From NCBI GenBank assembly GCA_031401035.1, contig JANNRA010000220.1:1-56771 (forward strand): a stretch of DNA of 56,771 nucleotides, written 5' to 3'. Position numbers and translations under genes: made by a program. Below the pieces are notes generated by a model. It had not been told where the DNA came from and made no database searches. It saw nothing but the letters and a program-made list of their open reading frames with translations. Shown in pieces: positions 1 through 10,053 of this stretch. This DNA comes from JANNRA01 sp031401035 (GTDB lineage Bacteria; Desulfobacterota; Binatia; HRBIN30; CADEER01). The first letter of the stretch is position 1. Every line of letters starts with the position of its first letter.

Positions 1-208
1 GAGCCTCCCTTCGTCCATTCGCTTTGCGACCGCCCCCATGGCGGCTCGCGTCGACAAGGTGGGGCTCCCGTCTTCCTTCCTTCAACCCCGCTGCCGTCTC
101 CCCCCTCCGGCCATGCACTCATCGAGTACATGGTAACTCCCGCATTGCTCGCGGGAGAGGAGGTCAGAGTGCTCGCTGGTGGCTGCAGGAGCGGCGCAGC
201 CGGTGGCT
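1..208. other. Non-coding window edge with a possible terminator hairpin
   Basis: This stretch lies downstream of the minus-strand permease gene that stops at 209. I see no gene with coding character in it. A 7-bp inverted repeat at 137-157 (CTCCCGC, 7-base loop, GCGGGAG) sits in the right place to end the pepA-permease transcript, but no U-run follows it on the minus strand, so a terminator role is only suggested. Confidence 0.35.
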
Positions 209-1779
209 TCAGAACGACCAGAACATCGGCACGACGAAGGTCGCGACGACGAAGAACCACAGCATCAGCGGCAGGCCGAGCTTCCAGTAGTCGCCGAACG
301 CGTAGCCGCCGGGGCCCATCACCATGAGGTTCACCGGCGTCGCCACCGGGGTGAGGAACGAGGCTGCCGCCGCGACGGTGACGCTCATCAGGACTGGCCG
401 CGGCGAGATGCCGACCTCGACCGCGGCGGCGACGGCGATCGGGATGATGATCAGCGCCGTCGCGGTGTTGCTGATCAATTGGCCGAGAATGGCGGTGAGC
501 ACGAACAGCCCGCCGAGCAGCGCGTACGGACTCCCGTCGCCGACCAGCGCCACCAGCCGGTCGGCCATCAGCGCCGCGGCGCCGCTCTGCGACATCGCGG
601 TCGAGAGCGGCATCATGGCGCCGACCAGGATCACCGTCGTCCAGTTGATGGCGCGGTAGGACTGCTCGACGCTGAGTACGCCGCACAGCACCATGGCGCA
701 GGCGGCGAGCAGGCCGGCGATCACCGGCGGCACCAGGCCGGTGGCGAGCAGCAGCACCATGCCGAGCAGGACGGCGATCGCCTGCTTGGCGCCGGCGCCC
801 ATCGGCACCGCCTGGCGGCGCACCAGGTCCGGCGCGTCGACGACCAGCACGTCGGGGTCGGCGAGGTGGTGGTCGAGCTTCTGCCACGGGCCCTGCAGCA
901 GCAGCGTGTCGCCGACCGCCAGCACCGTCTCGTCCGGGCCCTGGTTCTCGCCCTTGCGCTGGATGGCGCGGACGATGAGATCGCCGCTGGGGGTGACCAT
1001 GCCGGGGAACATCGCCTTGCCGATCAGCGCCGAGCGCGGCGGGATGACCACCTCGGCGAGTCCGGTGGTGCTGTTGAAGGCCGTGTCGAGTTGAAACTGC
1101 GCGTCGTCGAGGCGGTACTGCTCGACCAGCGTGTGGGCGTGGCGGCTGAGATCCGACGGCATCGAGCGGCCGCTGCGGTCGGGGAGCAGCCGCTCACCGA
1201 GGACGACGATGATCGCCAGCGTGCCGAGCAGCAGCGGGATGCCGACGATGGCGAACTCGAAGTAGCCGAAGCCGCCGACGCCGGCCTCGAGCGCCGCTTC
1301 CGACACCAGCACGTTCACCGGCGTGCCGGTGAGCGCCAGCATCGACCCGGCGTGTGCCGAGAAGACCAGCGGCATGAGCAGTTGCGAGGTCGGCCGGCCG
1401 AGCCGGATGGCGGTGACGATGACCACCGGCAGCAGCGCGGCGACCGCGCCGTTGACGCTGATCAGCGCGGTGAGCAGCGAGACCAGCAGGCCGACCAGGA
1501 CCAGCAGCCGGGCGCGGCTCTCGCCCGCCTGGGCGATCAGCAACTGGCCGGCCCAGGCGGTGACGCCGGTGGCGTCGAGGCCGGCGCTGACGACGAACAG
1601 CGAGGCGATGAATATCACCGCCGGGTCGCCGAGGCCGCCGAGCGCCTGGCCGAGATCGAGGACGCCGGTGGCCCACAGGGCCAGCGCGGTGCCGAGCGCG
1701 ACGATGACGACCGGAATGCGGTTCCAGACGAACAGCCCCACGATCGCGACGACGATCGTGAACGTGATCGCGATGTCGC

Positions 1780-1783
<4 letters not shown>
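209..1783 (-). CDS. SLC13/DASS-family permease with central TrkA-C domain
   Basis: A 524-residue polytopic inner-membrane protein of the SLC13/CitM ion-transporter type, which imports anionic substrates such as dicarboxylates, sulfate or citrate with cations. Hydrophobic helices fill roughly residues 1-200 and 300-524. The middle soluble stretch (about 215-290) resembles a TrkA-C/RCK-C regulatory domain. Conserved signatures include NGAVAALLP, the loop ALTGTPVN (the family's SNT-like motif, degenerate) and SNTATALIIIP in the second half. The GTG start at 1783 is chosen because it overlaps the pepA stop (GTGA), indicating translational coupling. Longer upstream frames run antisense or inside pepA and lack membrane character. 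Substrate cannot be assigned; the pepA link suggests uptake tied to peptide or amino-acid metabolism, which is inference. Confidence 0.85.
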
Positions 1784-3321
<1,538 letters not shown>

Positions 3322-3503
3322 ATAGGTATCCTCTCGAAAAAGGCGTTGGGCGAAGTCGGCGGATGCAGGGCTGGCAATACGCAGCCGCCGCTACCGCACG
3401 CAAGCATTAATGACCGGCGGCACAATACCTTGACGGGCGCGCGACGATCATGGTGTTCCTGTGACGCCAGCGCCTGACACGCCCGTAGGGAGATCCGACT
3501 AGT
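3322..3503. promoter_or_regulatory. Divergent intergenic region between pepA and the AbgT pseudogene
   Basis: The 182-bp spacer must hold promoters for both directions. It is less GC-rich around 3405-3430. A TTGACG hexamer at 3430-3435 could be a -35 element toward the plus strand, but I could not find a convincing -10 partner. No clear operator repeat is visible. Confidence 0.3.
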
Positions 3504-4534
3504 ATGAGCAAAGCCATCGCAGCACCGAAGTCGTTCCTGCAGAAGCTGCTGGACGGCGTCGAGGTCGCGGGCAACAAGGTCCCGCACCCGGTGGTGATCT
3601 TCCTCGGCCTGATCGGCATCGTCATCGTCCTCTCGCATCTGCTGTACCTGATGGGAACGACCGTCACCTACCAGGTGATCGACCCGTACACGGACAAAAT
3701 CAGCGAGGCGACGAGCGCCGCCAACAGCCTGCTGACGGCGGACGGCATCCGCTTCATCTTCACCTCCGTGGTGTCGAACTTCATGAGCTTCAACGCCGTC
3801 GGCGTGATCATCGTCGCCATGGTCGGCGTCGGCGTCGCCGAAGAGGCGGGGCTGGTCAAGACCCTGATCCGCAAGCTGGTGCTGGTCTCGCCGCCCAAGG
3901 CCCTGGCCTACATCCTGGTCTTCGTCGGCATTCTGTCGAGCATCGCCTCCGACGCCGGCTACCTGGTGCTGATCCCGCTGGCGGCCGGGGCCTGCCTGAG
4001 CGTCGGCCGGCATCCGATGGCCGGCCTGGCGGCGGCCTTCGCCGTTGCCGGGCTGAGCGGCCTGATCTTCCTGTTGCTGATCATCAGCCAGTTTCTCGCG
4101 TACTTCAATTACACCAACATGGCGACGATCGCCGCGGTGAAGCTGGCGAGCGTGCTGACCACCGCCAATCTGCCCGCCCTGGTGCTGCTGGTCGGCTTCG
4201 TCCTCGTCGTCGCCATCCTCGACATCCTGATTACCGGCGCGATCCCGAAGTGGGCGATCTTCGCGCCGATCTTCGTGCCGCTGCTGATGAAGCTGAACGT
4301 CGCCCCGACGTCGTCCTGGCCGCCTATCGCGTCGGCGACTCGCCGATGAACGTCCTCACCCCGCTGATGCCCTACTTCGCGCTGATCGTCACCTTCGCGC
4401 TGAAGTATCAGAAGGACTCCGGCGTCGGCACAGTGGTCGCGCTCATGCTGCCCTACGTGGTGGTGATCCTGCCCACCTGGACGCTGTTGCTGGCCGTCTG
4501 GTACCTGCTCGGGCTGCCGTTTGGGCCGGGCTGA
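3504..4534 (+). pseudogene. AbgT-family transporter, internally deleted and frameshifted
   Basis: This is a degraded relative of the intact AbgT-family transporter at 8320-9972; the family exports or imports p-aminobenzoyl-glutamate and sulfonamide-like compounds. The first half aligns through the segment GRHPMAGLAAAF (near 4010-4045). It then jumps directly to LSGLIFLLLIISQF, which in the intact copy lies about 175 residues further on. A second lesion near 4308, one missing base after AACGTCGCCCC, shifts the frame. Translation then ends at 4349, while the conserved C-terminus (AAYRVGDSPMNVLTPLM) continues in another frame to 4534. The start ATG at 3504 is sound. Removal of central membrane segments makes function unlikely. 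A sequencing or assembly error could explain the single-base lesion but hardly the clean deletion. Confidence 0.85.
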
Positions 4535-6542
4535 GCGATCGGCGGCGCTGCTCCTCGCGGTCGCACTCGCCGCGGGCTGCGCCCAACCCGTCAAGCGGCG
4601 CGACTGGTCGACTTTCGACGGCCCGGGGGCTGCCGCGTTCCAGCGCGAGACGTTGCCGCCGCCGAACGCCCCCGATCCGCTCGAACCGGCCAACCGCGCC
4701 GTCTGGGGGTTCAACCACGGCCTCATCGTCGCCGTCGCGGCGCCGCTCGGCCGCGCCTGGCGCGTCGTCACGCCGCGCTTCGTGCGCGACCGGCTGCGCG
4801 ACTTCGCGAACAACCTCGAGTTCCCGCGCAACTTCGTCGCCAACCTGCTGCAGGGCGACCGGCGCGGCGCCGGCCACGAACTGGCGCGCGTCGGCGTCAA
4901 CACGACGGTCGGCGTGCTCGGCCTGTGGGACCCGGCGACGCACTGGTTGCACATCGACGCGGCGGAGGAGGACTTCGGGCAGGTGTTCGCGCGCTGGGGC
5001 TGGCGGCACTCGACGCCGGTCGTGCTGCCGCTCGCCGGTCCGAGCACCGTGCGCGACGGCGTCGGCATGGTGCCGGACATGCTGCTCGACCCGGCCACCC
5101 TCTTCTTCCCGGCCGGGCCGGCGCTGAAGTTCAACGACCTCGTCGATTCGATCGACGAGTACCGCCGCTTCGCCGCCAGCAGCTTCGACCTGTACGACGA
5201 CGCCCGGCTGCTCGCCGCCTTCGCCCGCGAGGCGCGCATCGACGAGCCGGCGTGGAGCCCGGCGGGCGAGGACAGCGGCGCGGTGCAAACCCTCGGCGCG
5301 GTGCTCCTCGAACCGCAGGACCCTGCCTTCTTCACCCGCCTGTCCACCGGCGGCGTACGCATGCCGGGCGCGGGCCGCCTGCTGCCCTTCTCCTACCGCC
5401 TGCAGCGCGGGCGCGCGCCGCTGGTCTTCATCGTCCCGGGCCTGGGCGCGCACCGGCTCAGCGCCGCCAGCCTGGCGCTGGCCGAGCAGACCTGGCAGCG
5501 CGGCTGCTCGGTCGCCATCGTCAGCAGCACGCTGCACGCCGAGTTCATCACCAACGGCGGCAGCGTGCCCGTGCCGGGCCACGCGCCGACCGATGCGCAC
5601 GACGTCCACCTCGCCCTCGACGCCATCGCCCGCGACCTGGCGCGGCGCTACCCGCAGCGCATCACGGCGCGCCTCTACCTCGGTTACTCGCTCGGCGCCT
5701 TCCACGGCTTCTACATCGCCGCGGCGGAGCGCCGGCCGGAGAGCGGGCTGGTGGCCTTCGACCGCTACATCCTGCTCGACGCGCCGGTGCGCCTGATCGA
5801 CGGGATGGAACGCCTCGACGCTTTTCACGACGGGCCGTTGGCGCTGCCGCCGGGCGAGCGCGAGGCCGAGGTGCGCCGCATCCTGCTCAAGGCGGTGACG
5901 GTCGGTAAGCGCGCGCTGGCGGCGCGCACCGGGGCCGAGGTGTACGTGCGCTTCGACGCGACGGAGTTCGAGGTCGAGGCGCCGCCGCCGGACCGCCTGC
6001 CGTTCACCACCGCCGAGGCCGAATACCTGATCGGCGTCGCCTTCCGCCGCTCGCTCAAGTCCGTCCTCTACGCCAGCCAGGAACGCGAGGACCTCGGCGT
6101 GCTGCTGACCGAGCGCCGCGCCCTGCGCCGCCACCCGCCGTACGAAGAGATCGGCGACTACTCGTTCGCCATGTACTTCTACGGCTTCGTCCTGCCGTAC
6201 CACCGCGACCGGCTGGGCGACGTGCCGTCGGCCGAGGCAATGGTGCAGATGAACGACCTGCGCGCGCTCGAGGCGCCGCTGCGCGGCAACGCCAGGCTGC
6301 GCGTCTTCGCCAACCAGAACGATTTTCTCACCAGCGACGACGACCTCGCCTGGCTGACCGAGGTGGTCGGCGCCGAGCGGGTGCACGTCTTCCCGAGCGG
6401 CGGACACCTCGGCGCCCTGCACCGGCCCGAGGTGCAGGCGGTGGTCCTGGCACCGCTCGACGAGTTCACCAGCCCGGCGCGGTTGTCCGCCGACTTCCTC
6501 GACCGCGACGCGGGTCTCGTCGAGGCCTCGACCTACCCGTAA
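4521..6542 (+). CDS. MlaA/VacJ lipoprotein fused to alpha/beta hydrolase
   Basis: A 673-residue predicted outer-membrane lipoprotein with two domains. A signal peptide ends in the lipobox LAAGC (Cys about 20). Residues ~45-235 are an MlaA/VacJ domain, recognised by DPLEPANRAVWGFN, the NTTVGVLGLWDPA region and EEDFGQ; MlaA removes mislocalised phospholipids from the outer leaflet. Residues ~290-660 form an alpha/beta hydrolase with nucleophile elbow GYSLG (Ser390), a likely acid at Asp601 and His629 in GGHLG. Canonical MlaA is only about 250 residues, so the fusion is unusual; the pairing suggests extraction and hydrolysis of outer-membrane lipids, which is inference. The TTG start overlaps the AbgT pseudogene by 14 bases. 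The frame stays open for 84 codons beyond its TAA. Confidence 0.85.
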   Translation: MGRAERSAALLLAVALAAGCAQPVKRRDWSTFDGPGAAAFQRETLPPPNAPDPLEPANRAVWGFNHGLIVAVAAPLGRAWRVVTPRFVRDRLRDFANNLEFPRNFVANLLQGDRRGAGHELARVGVNTTVGVLGLWDPATHWLHIDAAEEDFGQVFARWGWRHSTPVVLPLAGPSTVRDGVGMVPDMLLDPATLFFPAGPALKFNDLVDSIDEYRRFAASSFDLYDDARLLAAFAREARIDEPAWSPAGEDSGAVQTLGAVLLEPQDPAFFTRLSTGGVRMPGAGRLLPFSYRLQRGRAPLVFIVPGLGAHRLSAASLALAEQTWQRGCSVAIVSSTLHAEFITNGGSVPVPGHAPTDAHDVHLALDAIARDLARRYPQRITARLYLGYSLGAFHGFYIAAAERRPESGLVAFDRYILLDAPVRLIDGMERLDAFHDGPLALPPGEREAEVRRILLKAVTVGKRALAARTGAEVYVRFDATEFEVEAPPPDRLPFTTAEAEYLIGVAFRRSLKSVLYASQEREDLGVLLTERRALRRHPPYEEIGDYSFAMYFYGFVLPYHRDRLGDVPSAEAMVQMNDLRALEAPLRGNARLRVFANQNDFLTSDDDLAWLTEVVGAERVHVFPSGGHLGALHRPEVQAVVLAPLDEFTSPARLSADFLDRDAGLVEASTYP

Positions 6543-6797
6543 GGCGACGACGGCGTCGAGGGCGCCGAGAAGGAGCGGGACGGCTTCGACGTCTTCGTCG
6601 ACACGGACAATAGGGTCGAGGAGGAGCGCTTCGAACTGCCCGGCCTCTTCAACCTACGGCAGACCGCGCCGTTCCAGCTCAGTCTGGAGAACTCGATCGT
6701 CGAGCTGAAGGGGCAGCCGCCGGGCGACAGCTTGCGCATGCAGACCTGTGTGGCCGCCAACGTGACGGCCTGGCGGCGCCGCTACCTGCAGTGCTGA
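6543..6797 (+). pseudogene. Orphan open frame directly after the MlaA-hydrolase stop
   Basis: After the TAA at 6540-6542 the same frame continues open for 84 codons to a TGA at 6795, with no start codon near its beginning. The translation has ordinary amino-acid composition (for example VDTDNRVEEERFELPG and RMQTCVAANVTAWRRR) and does not resemble GC-driven noise. I do not recognise a family. It may be the 3' end of a deleted gene or a C-terminal extension cut off by a nonsense mutation. It is followed by a second remnant of an outer-membrane protein gene. Confidence 0.45.
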
Positions 6798-6881
6798 TAG
6801 CCCGCCATCCTCGCCACCGCTTCGTTTGTGCGGGCAGGGTATTTCTGTTGATAGGGGTCTGCCAGCGGAAGAAACTTGCTC

Positions 6882-7060
6882 ATGAGCGCGGCAGCAGACG
6901 GCGTCATGCTGTTCCACGAGGCGGGCGGGGCCTGGAAGCTGGGGAGCGACGAGGTGCTGGGCGTGCAGGTGGGCGCCACGACGTAGCGGGAGCCGCGGCT
7001 TCTCCGAGCCGTGGTGCCAGTTCCTGCCCTTCGCCATCGGGGTGTCCGGAGAACTTTGGA
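6882..7060 (+). pseudogene. Decayed C-terminal fragment of an outer-membrane protein
   Basis: A degraded stretch. A 34-codon frame (6882-6986) is followed in another frame by a peptide containing WCQFLPFAIGV (around 7005-7040). The same word, QFLPFA, occurs near the C-terminus of the arc-linked outer-membrane protein (14277-15182) and in another remnant at 11700-11884. At DNA level, 18 bases spelling CAGTTCCTGCCCTTCGCC are identical in the two remnants. The fragment sits just upstream of an intact, different barrel gene at 7068. No full-length reading frame survives. Confidence 0.5.
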
Positions 7061-7067
7061 GAGTGTC

Positions 7068-8141
7068 ATGACCAGACGAAGCGAAGCGAGGGGACGGCGA
7101 CCGGACAGAGGGTGCGCGGGCGGCGGGTGTCTTCGCGTCGCGATCGCAATGCTCGCGATCCTCCTCACCCTGGACTCGGCGCCAGCCCAGGACACCGACG
7201 CAACGAATGCCGACACGGGCACCGACGGCCAGGAATTCCTCTTCGACATGCTGGACGGCATGCCCAGTGACGATCCGGCGATGGCCGAACCGAACTACGT
7301 CGCCACGGCTCCGGGCGCCGAACAGCAGGCGCCCAGACCGCGCTACTACGCGCGGGTTCTCGCCCCGCTCAATTACACCTCGAACGCCGATTGGCAGCGG
7401 TCGGGCGGCACCGAGACGCTCGAAGGCAGCCCCGAGGTCAGGGTGGGCCTCTCGGCTCCGGTCTTCGACCTGCCCTTGCGATTCTCGTCGAGCGTCGCCG
7501 TCGAGTTCGACCGCATGGTGGATTCGAATCCGGGCGAGTTCGACAAGATCCGCCCGCGCGTGCAGCTCCAGTACGTCGATGTGGAGAACGACCAGGCCTT
7601 CTCCCCCTTCCTGGGCTTCAGCCCGCGCTGGGACTACAGGCCGACCTTCGATGATAACTTTGCGACCCGCTACGACTTGAACCTCGGCGTGAACAAGGCC
7701 TTCAGCCTCGACGAGGGGTTCGGCCTGATGCCGCGGTCGGGCACCTCCGCCAACGACGCCCGGTTGAGGGTCGGCTTCACGCTGATCGGGCAGCGACGGT
7801 TCCGGCACCCATCGCCCGAATCCTGGGCCTTAATGGTCATCCCGTCGGTGAGCTACCGGATCGCGGAGCATTGGAGCACTTCGCTGGGGATCGAGATGAC
7901 TCAGCGCTTCTTCGAAAGCATTGGCGGGGTCTCCCAGCGGAACTTCACGTTGGAGCCCGTCGCCGCGGTGCAGTTCCAGATTCCGGAAGATTGGCTCGGC
8001 GGAGCGAACACGACGCGGTGGCTGGGGCGCCCGCGGATCAACCTGTTCTGCGGCGTCGAGCAGAACTGGTCGAACGAGTCCGCGAGGCAGTTCACCCGGG
8101 TCTACCCCGGGATCTCCTTCACCACCTTGTGGAGCATCTAG
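7068..8141 (+). CDS. Outer-membrane beta-barrel (porin-like) protein
   Basis: A 357-residue exported protein. A long basic N-terminus precedes a hydrophobic core (about residues 24-36) and a cleavage site at APA-QD. The mature part has the alternating pattern of beta strands and periodic aromatic residues typical of barrels, with short turns such as SNADWQRSGG. The ATG at 7068 is preferred over upstream frames because GGAGAG lies just before it and the signal peptide follows directly. No specific family is recognised. It lies 178 bases upstream of the intact AbgT-family transporter on the same strand, which suggests a partnership across the two membranes. The final residues FTTLWSI do not match the other barrels in the window. 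Confidence 0.75.
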   Translation: MTRRSEARGRRPDRGCAGGGCLRVAIAMLAILLTLDSAPAQDTDATNADTGTDGQEFLFDMLDGMPSDDPAMAEPNYVATAPGAEQQAPRPRYYARVLAPLNYTSNADWQRSGGTETLEGSPEVRVGLSAPVFDLPLRFSSSVAVEFDRMVDSNPGEFDKIRPRVQLQYVDVENDQAFSPFLGFSPRWDYRPTFDDNFATRYDLNLGVNKAFSLDEGFGLMPRSGTSANDARLRVGFTLIGQRRFRHPSPESWALMVIPSVSYRIAEHWSTSLGIEMTQRFFESIGGVSQRNFTLEPVAAVQFQIPEDWLGGANTTRWLGRPRINLFCGVEQNWSNESARQFTRVYPGISFTTLWSI

Positions 8142-8319
8142 GGCCGGCGGCGCAACCCCGACCGAGGGAAGAAGACGATGACCGCAGCAGCTGCTCCGTG
8201 CGCCTGCTCGCGCAGTTCTTGACGGATTACGCACACGAGTCTCTCTTGCCTTCCCCGGAGCCTGCCGGCGTCCGGGAAGGCGACTGAATTCGTCATTCCG
8301 AAGCAGAGTGGAGGCAAGA

Positions 8320-9972
8320 ATGGCCGCAACAGCTGCACCCGATCCGGACCGGCGCTCGTTCATGGACAAGCTGCTGAGCGGCGTCGAGCGGATGGGCAAC
8401 AAAGTGCCTCATCCAGTTCTCATGTTCTTCTACTTGATGATCGGCGTGATCGGCCTCTCGGCGATCTTGTCGCTCCTGGGCGTCAGCGTCACCGCACAGA
8501 TCGCCGTGCCGGTGCCGGTGCAGGTGACGCCCGACTTTTACGAGGATGTCAGCCAATATACGCTGTCGGGTCTGGGTGCTGGCGATATCGACTACGTGAT
8601 CAGGGAACAGACCATTGCCATCAGGAGCCTGCTGAGTATCGATGGCATCCGCTTCCTGTTCACCTCCTTCGTCTCGAACTTCCAGGGCTTCGGCGCGCTG
8701 GCCGTCACGCTCATCGCCATGATGGGTGCGGGCACGGCCGAAGTGGCCGGGCTGATGGCCGCCTTGATCCGCAAGCTGGTCAAGGTCGCCCCGCGCGCGC
8801 TGATTGCCTACCTGATCGTCTTCGTCGGCGTCCTGTCGAGCGTTGCATCGGACGCGGGCTACCTGATCCTGATTCCACTGGGCGCGGCGGCCTTCCTGGC
8901 CGTCGGGCGGCACCCGATTGCCGGCCTGGCCGCCGGCTTTGGCGGCGTCGCCGCCGTCTTCATGGCGAACCTGGTCCCGACGCCCACGGACGCCATGCTG
9001 TTCGAGATCACCAATGAATCCATCGCCCTGGCCGGCGGCGCGCCGATCTCCATCACGGCCGACTACTACTTCCAGGCCGTCTCCGCCGTGCTGATGACTT
9101 TGGTCGTCGGGTTCGTGATCGTGCGCGTGGTCGAGCCGCGACTGGGCAAGTATGACCCGACGCAGGCGGGCGATCCCGCACAGGCCGCCGCAGCCGATGA
9201 AGTCGATCCGGTGCTCGAGGCTCGCGGCCTGCGCCGGGCGGGGCTGGCCTTCCTGATCGTGCTGGGCGTCGTCCTGCTCGCCACCCTGCCGCCGGGTGCG
9301 CCGCTGCGCGATCCTGACACAGGCGCCATCATCGGCCAGACGCCTTTCATGAGCAGCCTGCTGTTCATCGTGATGTTGTGCTTCCTCGTCCCTGGCGTGG
9401 CCTATGGCTCGGCGATCAACAAGTACAAGGGGCCCAACGACGTGATCGCCGCGGTGGTCACGACCTTTTCGGGCCTGAGCGGCTTGATCCTCATGCTCCT
9501 GATGATCAGCCAGTTCATCGCCTACTTCAACTACTCCAACCTGCCGGCCGTCCTTGCCACCTCACTGGCCGACTGGCTGGGCCAGGCAGGCATTCCTGCC
9601 ATCCCGCTGTTGCTCGGCTTCGTCCTGGTGATCGTCGCGCTCGACTTCATCATGCCGGGCGCGCTGGGTAAGTGGGCGATCTTCGCACCCATCTTCGTGC
9701 CGCTCTTCATCCAGCTGGGCGTGCCGGCGCAGACCGTGTTCGCCGCCTACCGCGTCGGCGACTCGCCGATCAACACGCTGACGCCGTTGATGGTGTACTT
9801 TCCGGTGATCGTCGCCTTCGCCCAGCGCTATCAGAAGAACTCGGGCGTTGGGTCGTTGGTGGCGCTGATGCTGCCCGTTGCAGGCGCCGTTCTTGTCACC
9901 TGGTTGAGCCTCCTCATCCTGTGGTTTGTGTTGGGGATCCCGCTCGGGCCTGGATATCCGGTCCGGCTCTAG
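8320..9972 (+). CDS. AbgT-family transporter
   Basis: A 550-residue polytopic inner-membrane protein of the AbgT/MtrF family (p-aminobenzoyl-glutamate uptake or antimetabolite efflux). Family features are the N-terminal VERMGNKVPHP motif before the first helix, the LSSVASDAGYLILIPLGA segment, GRHPIAGL, and the C-terminal block with AAYRVGDSPINTLTPLM. Length fits the family. The ATG at 8320 is chosen over a GTG at 8308 because the Shine-Dalgarno GGAGG (8310-8314) sits between them and serves the later start. It follows an outer-membrane barrel gene and precedes an MFS gene on the same strand. A broken paralogue lies at 3504-4534. Substrate is unknown. Confidence 0.93.
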   Translation: MAATAAPDPDRRSFMDKLLSGVERMGNKVPHPVLMFFYLMIGVIGLSAILSLLGVSVTAQIAVPVPVQVTPDFYEDVSQYTLSGLGAGDIDYVIREQTIAIRSLLSIDGIRFLFTSFVSNFQGFGALAVTLIAMMGAGTAEVAGLMAALIRKLVKVAPRALIAYLIVFVGVLSSVASDAGYLILIPLGAAAFLAVGRHPIAGLAAGFGGVAAVFMANLVPTPTDAMLFEITNESIALAGGAPISITADYYFQAVSAVLMTLVVGFVIVRVVEPRLGKYDPTQAGDPAQAAAADEVDPVLEARGLRRAGLAFLIVLGVVLLATLPPGAPLRDPDTGAIIGQTPFMSSLLFIVMLCFLVPGVAYGSAINKYKGPNDVIAAVVTTFSGLSGLILMLLMISQFIAYFNYSNLPAVLATSLADWLGQAGIPAIPLLLGFVLVIVALDFIMPGALGKWAIFAPIFVPLFIQLGVPAQTVFAAYRVGDSPINTLTPLMVYFPVIVAFAQRYQKNSGVGSLVALMLPVAGAVLVTWLSLLILWFVLGIPLGPGYPVRL

Positions 9973-10053
9973 CCGACTGACCTCGTCATACACGTTCGTC
10001 TCTCTTCGTCGCCCGGGGAGATCACTAGCGCTATCCATAGCCAAGAGGGGCGT

